This document shows, piece by piece, positions 25,532 to 33,690 of a DNA stretch of 59,431 bases. The notes below the pieces were generated by a model. That model was given only the letters and a program-made list of their open reading frames with translations, made no database searches and had not been told where the DNA came from. Made by a program: the position numbers and the translations under genes. The DNA comes from Planctomycetota bacterium (GTDB lineage Bacteria > Planctomycetota > Planctomycetia > Pirellulales > Lacipirellulaceae). Positions within the stretch are counted from its first letter, which is position 1. Every line of letters starts with the position of its first letter. The stretch is taken from positions 1 through 59,431 of the forward strand of contig JAJDED010000006.1 in assembly GCA_029259915.1 (NCBI GenBank). Reading direction: 5' to 3'.

Positions 25532-26932
25532 CTACGTTTTGTCGTGTACTTCATGCTGATGCATGGCCAGGTTCTTCTGTTCCTGGTCGTAATCGAGACC
25601 TAGTCGCAAGCTCCATGTTTGCGGCGAAAGTAGGCCCTTATCGAAGGCAATGCGTTCCACTTGGCAATCGCGCACCTGATCACGCACACGCAGCGAAGGC
25701 GGTGTGATTTGGATGTTGACCAAACGCTGGGTCTCACGAGGCAATCGCCCTTGAGAAATTGCATTGTCGACCACACGCCGCATTACCCGTGCATCGTCAT
25801 TTTTAAGGTTGGCCTGCAAGCGCTCAAACATCTTCACAGCCGGCCCTTCGGCGACCAGTGTCGAGGCGTAATTAGAATTCGATGCATCCGAAGTAAACAT
25901 GAACTCTGGCATGACCAACCGCGAGGCGACCGCGCGCAATTCGGCCTGCAAGACGGTCACGAAACTGCTGGCATCGATCCCCGCAGTGGGGAAATCATAT
26001 TCCAGCCCGGCTGGCGCATCGAGAATCGTCCCGGGCGAGTATTGCGAGAGGTGTCTGGGGCGTCCTGTCACGGCATCGACGCCAAGGGCCTGACTCTGAT
26101 CGGCAACAAACTGCTCGACACCGCTGCGCGAAGCACCCCGATGCTTGCGGATCAGAGCAATCGCCGATTGGATTTCCGCCACGACACTCATATTTCGCAG
26201 TAGTTTTTCGATACGGCGCAAGTTCTTTCGCACAGGATAATACAGTGGCAAACCTCGTTTCACATTGGCATCGACATTTGCTTTGCGATGTTGGATCACT
26301 CCAGCGTCAACCGGTTCGCCATCAACAAAATAGCCCAGCACCGATTCCACATCGTCCGGCTCGGTTTGGATGCCAAAATTTGCTGAAGGGTAGTTCGTCA
26401 GTTCTTTCGGTGTCTGGATTTGGTCGGGCTCTACAAACCGAACTCGGGTAATTCCTTTGGCATCGACAAAGAATCGCAAAAAAACCTCGCCATCGCGATC
26501 GAGCCGACGGACAATTTCCTGCTGTCGGGCATGCCAATGGTTGAGCTGGACGAATTCGTCGAGCACTAGCTGGACTTGCATTTCAAGTTCGGCGGGCGCT
26601 TCGACGCCCTTGCGAATCGATGCCCGATAATGGTGCCCTACTCCCACGAGGTAGCTAATCCGATTTTCTACGCCGTTGATGGCAAACTCATTGGTAGCAG
26701 TCAGCCGCCGGCTTTGTTGCCGAATAGTGGCCAATTGGTCGGCGGTTGAAAAGGGAACGCTGGTGCCATGTTTTGGATCGCCTTCGGAAGAAACAATGTT
26801 CCACCACAGGCCATCGTCATCGACATAGGCTTCCGCGGGATCTACAAATTGATTCCACAACAGATCACAAGCTTCGCGAAGCTTCTGCTCACCTGGGTCG
26901 ACATTCACGGGCGTCGGGGTTTGGTTAGTCAT
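25532..26932 (-). CDS. Phage portal protein
   Basis: 466 aa from ATG 26932 with GAGGAG 8 nt upstream. Portal proteins form the dodecameric ring at one head vertex through which terminase pumps DNA. Supporting features are an N-terminal region with ENRISYLVGVGHHYRASIR, a long clip/stem section with RIEKLLRNMSVVAEIQSAIALI, and the crown-like C-terminal half containing VLQAELRAVASRLVMPEFMF and ASTLVAEGPAVKMFERLQ, all arranged as in lambda/SPP1-type portals of 450-500 aa. It follows the large terminase with one repeat element between them and precedes the protease genes, the canonical order. Confidence 0.9.
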   Translation of the reverse strand: MTNQTPTPVNVDPGEQKLREACDLLWNQFVDPAEAYVDDDGLWWNIVSSEGDPKHGTSVPFSTADQLATIRQQSRRLTATNEFAINGVENRISYLVGVGHHYRASIRKGVEAPAELEMQVQLVLDEFVQLNHWHARQQEIVRRLDRDGEVFLRFFVDAKGITRVRFVEPDQIQTPKELTNYPSANFGIQTEPDDVESVLGYFVDGEPVDAGVIQHRKANVDANVKRGLPLYYPVRKNLRRIEKLLRNMSVVAEIQSAIALIRKHRGASRSGVEQFVADQSQALGVDAVTGRPRHLSQYSPGTILDAPAGLEYDFPTAGIDASSFVTVLQAELRAVASRLVMPEFMFTSDASNSNYASTLVAEGPAVKMFERLQANLKNDDARVMRRVVDNAISQGRLPRETQRLVNIQITPPSLRVRDQVRDCQVERIAFDKGLLSPQTWSLRLGLDYDQEQKNLAMHQHEVHDKT

Positions 26933-26955
26933 GTCTCGGTCTCCTCAAAAGGAAT

Positions 26956-27082
26956 GATGGCCACAAAAAGCACGAAGAGAATAAAAACTCAACTCGATAT
27001 CTCCCTTTTACTTTTTGCGATTTTTGTGTTTCTTGTGGCAATTAAAATCTTTGTGCCTTTGTGCCTTCGTGATTCAATCCCA
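26956..27082. repeat. Composite periodic inverted repeat inside the phage cluster
   Basis: The left arm ATGGCCACAAAAAGCACGAAG (26956 on) pairs with the right arm near 27012-27042 whose reverse complement begins TTGCCACAAGAAACACAAAA. A further half arm, TTTGTGCCTTTGTGCCTTCG, follows to 27082. It lies between terL and the portal gene. Same CACAAAG family as the elements at 8.5, 35.8 and 56.3 kb. Confidence 0.72.
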
Positions 27083-27091
27083 ATCGGCAAA

Positions 27092-28726
27092 CTATGTTTC
27101 GATCGGTATCCGCTCGCCCAAACCGTCGCTAGTCGAACCTCGATGCAATTGCTCGGCCAATCGCAGAGCCATCTCCAGGGCGTCGGGACCATCGTCGTGT
27201 GCGCCGAGTGGAAAATCTCGGAGTTGGTCGACCAAGAGTTGCGTCGAGGGGCTCTTGGCGAGAAACCGAAATCTTTTCTGCGACAAGTACGGACCGAGGC
27301 GACGGATGCGCACTTGCTTATTCACGTGATTGTGAATCGCACAGGGCGAATCCAGCCGGACGCCGCGCCGCCGAAATTCCGCCTGGAACTCGCCGGCAAG
27401 AAGCTCCTGATACATATTCGCTTCCACCCCAAAGGCGTTGACCCGATGTCGCTGACAAAGCGTGACGCCATCGGCAACCATCTGGGGCGTCGGGCGTCGG
27501 GCCAAATCGGCTTCGACGTAAAGCATGCCCAAGCGATCCACCCCCAGCACAACCAGCGCCGAGTAATCGCCTTGTCGTGCGTCGGAGCCTTTGCTGGGAT
27601 CGAGCGCGATCGTGGTCATCTGCAAATCATCGGGCCAGGCGTCACACCAGATGTGGGGGCCAAAATATTCGTCGGGCCATTCACACCGCTCGGGATCGAT
27701 TGGCGAACTTTGCTTTTCGCGTTCAAAAGATGTGCGCCCTTCCTCCACACGCATTTTCATCAGCGTGTAAAGATCCTCTTCTTCCGGCCACAATAGCACT
27801 GAACCTGCATGCATTGCGTCACGATTGGATTGATAGAAATTCCAAGCATCGCGTCGTGAGTCGGGATTTTCCACATCCGAGTAAAGCTCTTCCCAGCGGT
27901 CCCAGAGATTGCTGTTTCTGGGCCAGGTTTCGATGGACCGAAACAACGACGAATTCCAACCCGGGGTACGCTGGAGCTGCATCGCCAAAGCGTCGCGGTG
28001 CAAAGCGGTTGCCAGGTTGATGATGTTAGTCTTTTTGGTCCCGGCTTTGAGCAAGGTTCCATAAAACCATTGGCGGCTCGACTCTCGCTGGCTTGCGGAG
28101 ACCATGTGCGCATCGTTTTGCAGATCGTCGCAGATGATAAGCGTCGGACGGCATTCACGTCGCCGACGTCCTCGCAAGCGTTGTCCCGTGCCAAACGATT
28201 CGATAATGGTTCCATTCTTGAGTTGAATCGTCGTGGCACGCCAACAAGGGCCTTTGCCTGACGCTTGTGGATAGTCGCGTGCCAGCTGCTCGTTCTCTTC
28301 CAGTTCGGCCCGGATGTTCTCCAGGTGGGTTTGCGCCTGATTCTTCGTGTCTGAAATAATCCATACGTAAGGATCCCAGCCTTCCAGTACCATGCGCAAC
28401 ACAAAGCACAACGTGCTGATCGTCGATTTGGCACTTCCTCGAGGCCCTACGACATTAATTTTTCTCCCGCGATCCTGGCGGAGCTGATCGAGTTGCTCGC
28501 CGAGCCAAAGGTGCATCCCAGAAGGTGCGCGCCGAAAATATCCTGGCAAATAACATCGGCCCCAGGCAAGCAGATCGAGAGCTTGACGGCTTTTGATCGA
28601 CGGATCCTCTTGTTCCGTCCGCTGGGAAACGGAACGGATCAAATGGTTCGCAAGATTGCCCCTGACCGGATGCGAATGCACATTGGCCGAGTTCGTCGAT
28701 TTGCCCAAGTGGTGGCTACCGCTCAT
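27092..28726 (-). CDS. Terminase large subunit (DNA-packaging ATPase/nuclease)
   Basis: 544 aa; the ATG at 28726 overlaps the stop of the small-terminase gene (ATGA), which decides the start against a much longer upstream open frame. The ATPase domain has Walker A GPRGSAKST at residues 94-102, a Walker B-like TLIICDD and the coupling region IINLATALHRD. The RNase H-like nuclease domain shows IALDPSKGSD with metal-binding Asp, FGVEANMY, and HDDGPDALEMAL near the end. This is the motor that fills the prohead. Its neighbours small terminase upstream and portal downstream confirm the role. Confidence 0.93.
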   Translation of the reverse strand: MSGSHHLGKSTNSANVHSHPVRGNLANHLIRSVSQRTEQEDPSIKSRQALDLLAWGRCYLPGYFRRAPSGMHLWLGEQLDQLRQDRGRKINVVGPRGSAKSTISTLCFVLRMVLEGWDPYVWIISDTKNQAQTHLENIRAELEENEQLARDYPQASGKGPCWRATTIQLKNGTIIESFGTGQRLRGRRRRECRPTLIICDDLQNDAHMVSASQRESSRQWFYGTLLKAGTKKTNIINLATALHRDALAMQLQRTPGWNSSLFRSIETWPRNSNLWDRWEELYSDVENPDSRRDAWNFYQSNRDAMHAGSVLLWPEEEDLYTLMKMRVEEGRTSFEREKQSSPIDPERCEWPDEYFGPHIWCDAWPDDLQMTTIALDPSKGSDARQGDYSALVVLGVDRLGMLYVEADLARRPTPQMVADGVTLCQRHRVNAFGVEANMYQELLAGEFQAEFRRRGVRLDSPCAIHNHVNKQVRIRRLGPYLSQKRFRFLAKSPSTQLLVDQLRDFPLGAHDDGPDALEMALRLAEQLHRGSTSDGLGERIPIET

Positions 28727-29334
28727 GACGTTTCCAACTCGTGTTGCAATTCGTTGCCAGAATCTTCCTGATCGGCAGCGTCCGAGTTCTCGGCGGAAGT
28801 CTGCTGGAAATCGCCATCCTTCTCCAGGGAATCTGTCATCTGGGACAAACGCTCCAACAGTCGCATGCGCTGATCCTCGTCGGGAATCTCGGCTATGATC
28901 AAGTCGGCTAATTCCTCGATGAATGTTTTCAGTTGGACCATCGTCACAGCATTGGGAGCGCGCCGAGCAAAGCGTTCCGGCGACATGCGCTCCATCCACC
29001 ACACGGAAGCGCGCCAATGTTTTTCGTCCTTGGCGGCCTGGTTGAGGTTGCGCATGTGATTGAATTCGGGCGTTGCCTCGGCCCGATACATTTGAGTTTC
29101 AAACTCGGGGTCATCGTGCAGTTCGTTGCGAAGCTGAGAAAACGTGAAGCCGAGATATTTGCAGGCCGTCTCGCGATCGCATCCGATCGACAACATCAAA
29201 CAGAACTCGCGCCGCTGTTGGTCGGAAAGTCGCGGCTGCTGAGTAGGAGCGGTCACGTTCGTTGCTTCGCGCCATGGGTCTGTGGGAGGGGCCTGTGGAC
29301 GGGGGACAGTCCCCGACGGTTCTGGGGGTTTCAC
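28723..29334 (-). CDS. Terminase small subunit (probable)
   Basis: 203 aa from GTG 29334, whose first base overlaps the TAG stop of the ABC-GNAT gene (TAGTG), indicating coupled translation; an internal GTG at VTAPTQQPRL is the alternative. After a proline-rich N-terminus, residues about 45-110 contain REFCLMLSIGCDRETACKYL and FTFSQLRNEL, a helix-turn-helix typical of small terminases, and an oligomerisation region with EFNHMRNLNQAAKDEKHWRA. The acidic C-terminus (SQMTDSLEKDGDFQQT and ENSDAADQEDSG) may contact the large subunit. It recognises the packaging start site on DNA. It stands directly before terL. Confidence 0.82.
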   Translation of the reverse strand: MKPPEPSGTVPRPQAPPTDPWREATNVTAPTQQPRLSDQQRREFCLMLSIGCDRETACKYLGFTFSQLRNELHDDPEFETQMYRAEATPEFNHMRNLNQAAKDEKHWRASVWWMERMSPERFARRAPNAVTMVQLKTFIEELADLIIAEIPDEDQRMRLLERLSQMTDSLEKDGDFQQTSAENSDAADQEDSGNELQHELETS

Positions 29335-30440
29335 TAAGCGCCGACATATTCGAACGAAACGACCGCTCGACCTGCTGAGCTGCGATACTGCTTGAATCGG
29401 GACGTGCCACCTCGGCTGGAACCCGTTTTCTTCACATTGACGGTCTTCCACTGATCGGAGTACCGACAATGACGAATCAAGCCGGGATGGCTGCTGGTGA
29501 CGTTGATTCGCAATCCTTCTTGGCGATGCAACGAAGCAACCGCGGCGACCACACGCATTCCGATCCCCATTCCTTGGTAGTCGGGCAGAGTCACTATTCG
29601 CGTAAACCGGCGATGCCCTTTTTTGGTAATCACGGGCAATGTGGCGCAAAATGCGACCGGTTCGCCCTGCCAGGTTGCCAGGTAGCAACGAGCCCCAATA
29701 GCCAAACTATCGCTTAAATAGTGATGTCGCGCAAACAGTTTCCACGCAGCCAACCCTGTGCGATGGATTTCCACGTGGATCGAAGGTCGCCGAAGTCGCC
29801 TCCGATCTAGCCGACCGGTGGCCATGTCCAACACCCAATCGGCTTCGAGCCACTTGGCCACGTCGTAATGGCACGTTACCGCAACGAACCGACATGGAAT
29901 GTTGCCTTGGCGGATTCCCTTTGCGATTGCCGTCGAACTTGCTTTGGCCACGTTACGATCCACCACACTCGTAAATTCGTCGAATACAACCAACGGTTTC
30001 GAGGATTGCGATGATCCCGGACTCTCAAATTCCGCAATCGACAGCGCTCGCGCCAGATCGCAACGAAAACGCTCGCCGCAACTCAACACCTGGTAAGGCT
30101 TCACCCACGACGGTGGAGAACTAAAACCGACTGCCGTGAAAAGTTCGATCACTCGCCGGACAGGTAACTCTCCAAAACAATCGACTACAGCTTTATCAAC
30201 AGGCCAATCGGCGCCGTGATAAAGTTCGCTGGAAAAATGTTGGCGTGCGATGGTACTTTTTCCGCTGCCCGATGGACCGACAATCAAACCCACCTGCCAC
30301 GGCTCGTCTCTTTCGGGCAGCTCGACGGCAAAATTCTCCGTGCATTTGTCTTCTAACGGCACATCAAACATACCCGCCACTTGCTGCACGCGGAACGAAT
30401 CGTACACGGGACAACTGACTACAACGTCAACACTCGGCAT
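29334..30440 (-). CDS. ABC-type ATPase fused to a GNAT acetyltransferase domain
   Basis: 368 aa from ATG 30440 with AAGGAGG 8 nt upstream; it overlaps the ParB gene end by 22 nt. Residues 1-215 form a soluble ABC ATPase: Walker A GPSGSGKST (55-63), signature LSCGE (119-123), Walker B LVVFDEF (150-156) and H-loop His191 in VTCHYD. Residues 225-368 form a GNAT fold with FARHHYL (237-242) and the acetyl-CoA-binding loop region LPDYQGMGIG (285-294), then SSHP and W331. No membrane segment is present, so it is not a transporter. The HHY and LPDYQGMGIG layout recalls the Mom-type DNA base-modifying GNAT of phage Mu; this is an inference. Its place between ParB and terminase suggests action on the DNA to be packaged. 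Confidence 0.85.
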   Translation of the reverse strand: MPSVDVVVSCPVYDSFRVQQVAGMFDVPLEDKCTENFAVELPERDEPWQVGLIVGPSGSGKSTIARQHFSSELYHGADWPVDKAVVDCFGELPVRRVIELFTAVGFSSPPSWVKPYQVLSCGERFRCDLARALSIAEFESPGSSQSSKPLVVFDEFTSVVDRNVAKASSTAIAKGIRQGNIPCRFVAVTCHYDVAKWLEADWVLDMATGRLDRRRLRRPSIHVEIHRTGLAAWKLFARHHYLSDSLAIGARCYLATWQGEPVAFCATLPVITKKGHRRFTRIVTLPDYQGMGIGMRVVAAVASLHRQEGLRINVTSSHPGLIRHCRYSDQWKTVNVKKTGSSRGGTSRFKQYRSSAGRAVVSFEYVGA

Positions 30441-30982
30441 CGGTAGCCCTCCTTGCGCATCCGCTCGTAAATGGATTGCTGCTCCTCTTCGCTGCCACAT
30501 TCGATCACCACCTGAAACGATTCGGGAATCTCCACTTCAGGCCGGTCGGCAAGGTTATCGAAGTTTTCATCAGCACGGGAAAGATCCTTTTGCAGTTGCT
30601 CGATCATTTCCTCGACCTGCGGATGATGAAATTCGCACGAAGCAACCAGTTCCTCGACTTGCCCCAGATCGGCCTTTGCCAAGGCTGCAAGTGGGTCGTG
30701 CGTCAGCAAGATTTTCTTGGCCTCGTTTTCATCGACATCGAGCACCAAGACCGGAACATGAACGTCCGGCGTTGTTTCGGCACGCAAATGTCCGTCGATC
30801 AATTCCAACCGGCCATCGGGAAGTTCTCGAGCTAAGAGTGCATCGGCATAGCCGATCTCGGCCAACACCCCCCGCAAAGCATCGCGCTGCGCGTCGGGGT
30901 GGGTGCGCCAATTTTGGGGATTCGGCACCAAATCGCCTGCACGCACTCGGCGCAACTCTTTAATTCGATCACGAATTTGCAC
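30419..30982 (-). CDS. ParB-like nuclease-superfamily protein
   Basis: 187 aa; GTG start at 30982 with AAAGGA about 9 nt upstream. Residues 1-95 match the ParB/Spo0J N-terminal domain in its phage form: PNPQNWRTHPDAQRDALRGV, then LIDGHLRAET, the counterpart of the CTP-binding GxxR motif, and PVLVLDVDENEAKKILLTHD. The remainder is acidic and helical (QVEEMIEQLQKDLSR), with a VVIECGSEEEQQSIYERM domain at the end that looks like a small alpha/beta fold. Chromosome partition is unlikely without ParA and parS. Phage ParB-like proteins are often linked to methylases or base-modifying enzymes, and here it is coupled to the ABC-GNAT gene. Confidence 0.87.
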   Translation of the reverse strand: MQIRDRIKELRRVRAGDLVPNPQNWRTHPDAQRDALRGVLAEIGYADALLARELPDGRLELIDGHLRAETTPDVHVPVLVLDVDENEAKKILLTHDPLAALAKADLGQVEELVASCEFHHPQVEEMIEQLQKDLSRADENFDNLADRPEVEIPESFQVVIECGSEEEQQSIYERMRKEGYRCRVLTL

Positions 30983-31017
30983 GGTGTTGAATTCCTTTGT
31001 GAATATTTTTCAAAGTA

Positions 31018-31170
31018 AAAACCGCCAAGGACGCAAAGAGCGCCAAGGTGTTGCAGCTATCCATTCCACAAGACTTTGCTTTCTCTTGCTTATCAGGAGT
31101 GATTGGTGTGCAAGTTCCATGGCTTTGTCTCGTATTTTTTGGCGTCCTTGGCGATCTTGGCGGTTTATTT
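31018..31170. repeat. Periodic inverted-repeat element, GCCAAGGAC family, inside the phage cluster
   Basis: The left arm AACCGCCAAGGACGCAAAGA (31019 on) continues GCGCCAAGG. The right arm at 31141-31167 is GGCGTCCTTGGCGATCTTGG followed by CGGTT. The arms mirror those at 19525-19672, the same family at the other side of the cluster. Lies between the holin-like gene and the ParB gene. Confidence 0.85.
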
Positions 31171-31185
31171 TTCAGTCTGCGAATG

Positions 31186-31485
31186 TTACTTTTGCTTCAA
31201 AATCTGTTGGACCAAGGTGCGCAAGTCCTTGATGTCGCTACGTAATTCGGTCCGCATTTCATAAGTCGTATGTTCGATGGCGGTAAGTCGCGCTTTGACT
31301 TCACCAATTTCTCGGGCCGAGGCATAGCCGGCGGGGGTTGGACGATCATGTTGCTTGGGAGATATCGCCCAAGCAAAGGTCGTTGCCGCAGCACCTACCA
31401 TCGCCGTAATCAGCGCGGCCGCGGCAGGCCAACCCATCTCGCGCCGCATACGACTTTCTTCTTGTATTAAATCTGGACTCTCCAC
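31186..31485 (-). CDS. Holin-like small membrane protein
   Basis: 99 aa, GTG start 31485, AAGGAAAAGGTC upstream. One transmembrane helix, WPAAAALITAMVGAAATTFA (about residues 19-40), follows a short charged N-terminus. A soluble helical tail comes after (EIGEVKARLTAIEHTTYEMR, LRSDIKDLRTLVQQILK) with coiled-coil character. This one-TM-plus-coiled-coil shape is like XhlA or class III holins and some phage spanin-like proteins. With the peptidase and protease genes upstream it could form a lysis cassette. The role remains inferred from shape and context. Confidence 0.6.
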   Translation of the reverse strand: MESPDLIQEESRMRREMGWPAAAALITAMVGAAATTFAWAISPKQHDRPTPAGYASAREIGEVKARLTAIEHTTYEMRTELRSDIKDLRTLVQQILKQK

Positions 31486-31503
31486 GACCTTTTCCTTCTA
31501 TTG

Positions 31504-32187
31504 CTAAACGTTAGCGGTGCCTCTGGCTGTTTCAGAACGTAGGTTCGGCGAATCGGTCGGCCCGAGCGGTTCCTCCGTAGGACGTACTCCCGCAGCCATA
31601 TCGACGCGATTGGCATCGCCCGCGAACGCATTTAAGTACTCCAGAATCTGAACGTACGTGCCGTACATCCGCATCGAATCTCTGACGTAGATAAAAGTGC
31701 TTCGGAAACGGCTTTCCAACCGAGTCCAATTGCAAATGCCACGATCGAGGGCCCCCAGCAAAATGAGAGCGTTCTGACTGCGAAAATTGAGCTGGCTATT
31801 TATCGGAATGTTAGGGTCCGTGCCATCAAAGGCCCAAGGCAACGTAATCAAGCCGCCCGGCGCTTCCTGCACTTCGTCGCCGCCAAACGGTTCCGTGGAA
31901 CCGAGAAGCGTTTGATTGGCATCGATGGCACGCTCAATGAGATCGCCCAGCGGAATCTTTTCCGGGTTGTAAGTGACTCGACGGCGCATGCGGTCGCAGG
32001 CCAAAAGGTGCGATACGTAATGGTTCTTTGTCGTTTCATCGAGCCCGCCTCGCACGCCGAACTCGTCGTTCGAAACAACTTCACTACGAAAGTCGAGCAA
32101 CGGTCCCAACGCAGCGACAACGTGCAGATTGCGAAACTCGACGACCGCGCGTCGAAACTGTTCTTTTCCTGGGTCACCAGTTGGCAT
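31504..32187 (-). CDS. Unknown protein of the phage cluster
   Basis: 227 aa from ATG 32187 with GGAGTAAACC upstream. No known domain is recognised. It is soluble and mixed alpha/beta. Distinct parts are KNHYVSHLLACDRMRRRVTY, a helix IPLGDLIERAIDANQTLLGS, and a second half with NSQLNFRSQNALILLGALDR and IYVRDSMRMYGTYVQILEYL. The C-terminus is disordered (TEEPLGPTDSPNLRSETARG). It lies between the holin-like gene and the small acidic gene in the cluster. It could be an uncharacterised planctomycete phage protein. Confidence 0.7.
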   Translation of the reverse strand: MPTGDPGKEQFRRAVVEFRNLHVVAALGPLLDFRSEVVSNDEFGVRGGLDETTKNHYVSHLLACDRMRRRVTYNPEKIPLGDLIERAIDANQTLLGSTEPFGGDEVQEAPGGLITLPWAFDGTDPNIPINSQLNFRSQNALILLGALDRGICNWTRLESRFRSTFIYVRDSMRMYGTYVQILEYLNAFAGDANRVDMAAGVRPTEEPLGPTDSPNLRSETARGTANV

Positions 32188-32239
32188 GGTTTACTCCACG
32201 GTTAAAATTGAGGTCGATAATCAGCCGTGACGCAACGCG

Positions 32240-32491
32240 TCACTCGGCAGGTTTAGCAGTTATTGAAAATTTGGTTGGGGCAATCTCATTAAATCGCTCT
32301 CTCAGTTCGCGGCGAAGCTGGTCGGCCCAATGCGCCTCCTTCGAATCACGGTCGCTCTCGGCAATCGCATCGAGCCGGTCGAGAGCAAGCCTTCCTGCAA
32401 TTGCGTCTTGTAGCGGATCACGTCCCTCGAGTCGCGAAAGTCGTAAAAGTTCTCCAGCCTCATCCAAATCTCGTTCGACCGGTTGAAACAT
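32240..32491 (-). CDS. Small acidic helical protein, unusual start
   Basis: 83 aa from ATG 32491. It reads MFQPVERDLDEAGELLRLSR and then a helical charged region with DRLDAIAESDRDSKEAHWAD. No known domain. The odd point is its start: AAGGAGG lies about 20 nt upstream of this ATG, too far, and the frame remains open and protein-like upstream (AELHPNQSTKKEDSDGADA) back to a TGA inside the 3' end of the protease gene, without any ATG, GTG or TTG. Either a rare start codon or a frameshift from the protease gene may be used. Confidence 0.5.
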   Translation of the reverse strand: MFQPVERDLDEAGELLRLSRLEGRDPLQDAIAGRLALDRLDAIAESDRDSKEAHWADQLRRELRERFNEIAPTKFSITAKPAE

Positions 32492-32555
32492 CGCATCCGC
32501 GCCGTCGGAGTCCTCCTTCTTTGTCGACTGGTTCGGATGGAGTTCGGCGGCTTGT

Positions 32556-33689
32556 TTATTCGCGAAAGGGTTGCCGACGGCGACCTCCGCCGCCGTGTTG
32601 TTTGCGTTTCATCCAACGTCCCATCAGCCAGCCGCCAAACGTCCCCGCCGCCAAAACTGCCCAGCCAGCCGGGCCGCTCAGACCCAACAGGCCAACCGCC
32701 GCGGCACCGGCCGCTTTGCCGAGGGATGGTCCACCGGCAGCGGATAACGCGCGAATTCGCGTCAGCAGAGATTCGTGACGTACCTGGTTTTCATTCTCCA
32801 ATTGCTCGATTTTTTCACTTTGAACGTATCCGGCAAGTTCGTCACGTGTGAGATAGTTGCCCCGGTCTTGTTTCTCGAGTTGCAAGGCGCTGATCGCGCG
32901 TGTCAGTTCGCCGAAGCGCGGGTCCTCGCTCGATTCGGGTTTGTCTTTTGAAATCCAAGCGGGGCGATCGCGATTGGAAGGCGCTGTTCTCGGGCACAAA
33001 CCGTTCGGACAATTGACAACCACCCGTGTGCGGCGACCCAGCACACGCTCGATAAAATTTTTCAGCGGCGCTCCGTGACTTGCGTAAGTCACTCCGCTAC
33101 GTTCGCCCCAAATGACGGCCACCAGCCGCCCTTGTTCGTCGAACACGCCGCCGCCAGAATCACCGGAACGGACGGTATCGTTCACAAGCAGGCTTCGCTG
33201 CCCTTCGCCGTGGCTTTCTCCGATGACAATTCCATTGGCACACCGATAGCGCCCACTCGAACCAAAGCCGCATGCCGAAAGTCGAGCGTTCCCCTCCAAA
33301 ACAAAGCCGACTTTTACCGGCTCGGACTGGGGTTTGCTAATTGCCAATGCAGCCAGATCGGCTTTTTCGTCGTGTGCCACGATCCGCGCACCATGGGTTC
33401 GACCATTGCCAAACTCGACCACAATGTTGCCAGTTCCCTCGCGGAACAAATGCCAACAAGTGAGCACCAATCCCTGGCTGCTGTCTTCGGTTTTGTCGAC
33501 AAGCGTGCCACTGCCAACATTGGCGACGGTCCCCAGTTGGTTGTGTACACGGCACACGGCTTGGTGACTGGGCGACGATTGGCCATGAGCGGCAGCGGAG
33601 AACGCTAGAGCAAAAACAATAAACGTCAGCCAGCTCAAGGCAGCAATCAGCGCTGCGGTGAATTCTTTGCGTGAAGGATGGTCGCGCAT
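32556..33689 (-). CDS. Secreted trypsin-like serine protease with C-terminal membrane segment
   Basis: 377 aa, ATG 33689 with AGGAG 8 nt upstream. A signal peptide/TM helix is at about residues 11-34, ending SAAAHG. The chymotrypsin-like domain has His80 (LTCWH), Asp111 (KADLAAL) and Ser178 in RSGDSGGG, so the triad is complete. After it comes a linker, a coiled-coil-like stretch (EKIEQLENENQ) and a hydrophobic glycine/alanine-rich segment (AAGAAAVGLLGLSGPAGWAV) followed by a basic tail. The latter suggests membrane association. A host-type secreted protease in a phage head cluster is unusual. It may cleave a cell-surface protein during release, or be a domesticated cargo gene. The stop of the preceding peptidase gene lies 1 bp upstream of its start. 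Confidence 0.85.
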   Translation of the reverse strand: MRDHPSRKEFTAALIAALSWLTFIVFALAFSAAAHGQSSPSHQAVCRVHNQLGTVANVGSGTLVDKTEDSSQGLVLTCWHLFREGTGNIVVEFGNGRTHGARIVAHDEKADLAALAISKPQSEPVKVGFVLEGNARLSACGFGSSGRYRCANGIVIGESHGEGQRSLLVNDTVRSGDSGGGVFDEQGRLVAVIWGERSGVTYASHGAPLKNFIERVLGRRTRVVVNCPNGLCPRTAPSNRDRPAWISKDKPESSEDPRFGELTRAISALQLEKQDRGNYLTRDELAGYVQSEKIEQLENENQVRHESLLTRIRALSAAGGPSLGKAAGAAAVGLLGLSGPAGWAVLAAGTFGGWLMGRWMKRKQHGGGGRRRQPFRE

Positions 33690-33690
33690 G

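Noticed and set aside
29334..30440. ABC-ATPase as a membrane transporter subunit
   Set aside because: No permease gene or TM segment nearby, and the C-terminal half is a GNAT domain; a soluble role on DNA is more likely.
30419..30982. ParB as a chromosome or plasmid partition protein
   Set aside because: No parA neighbour, no parS-like 16-bp palindrome seen, and it is embedded in the packaging operon; the sequence is of the short phage type.
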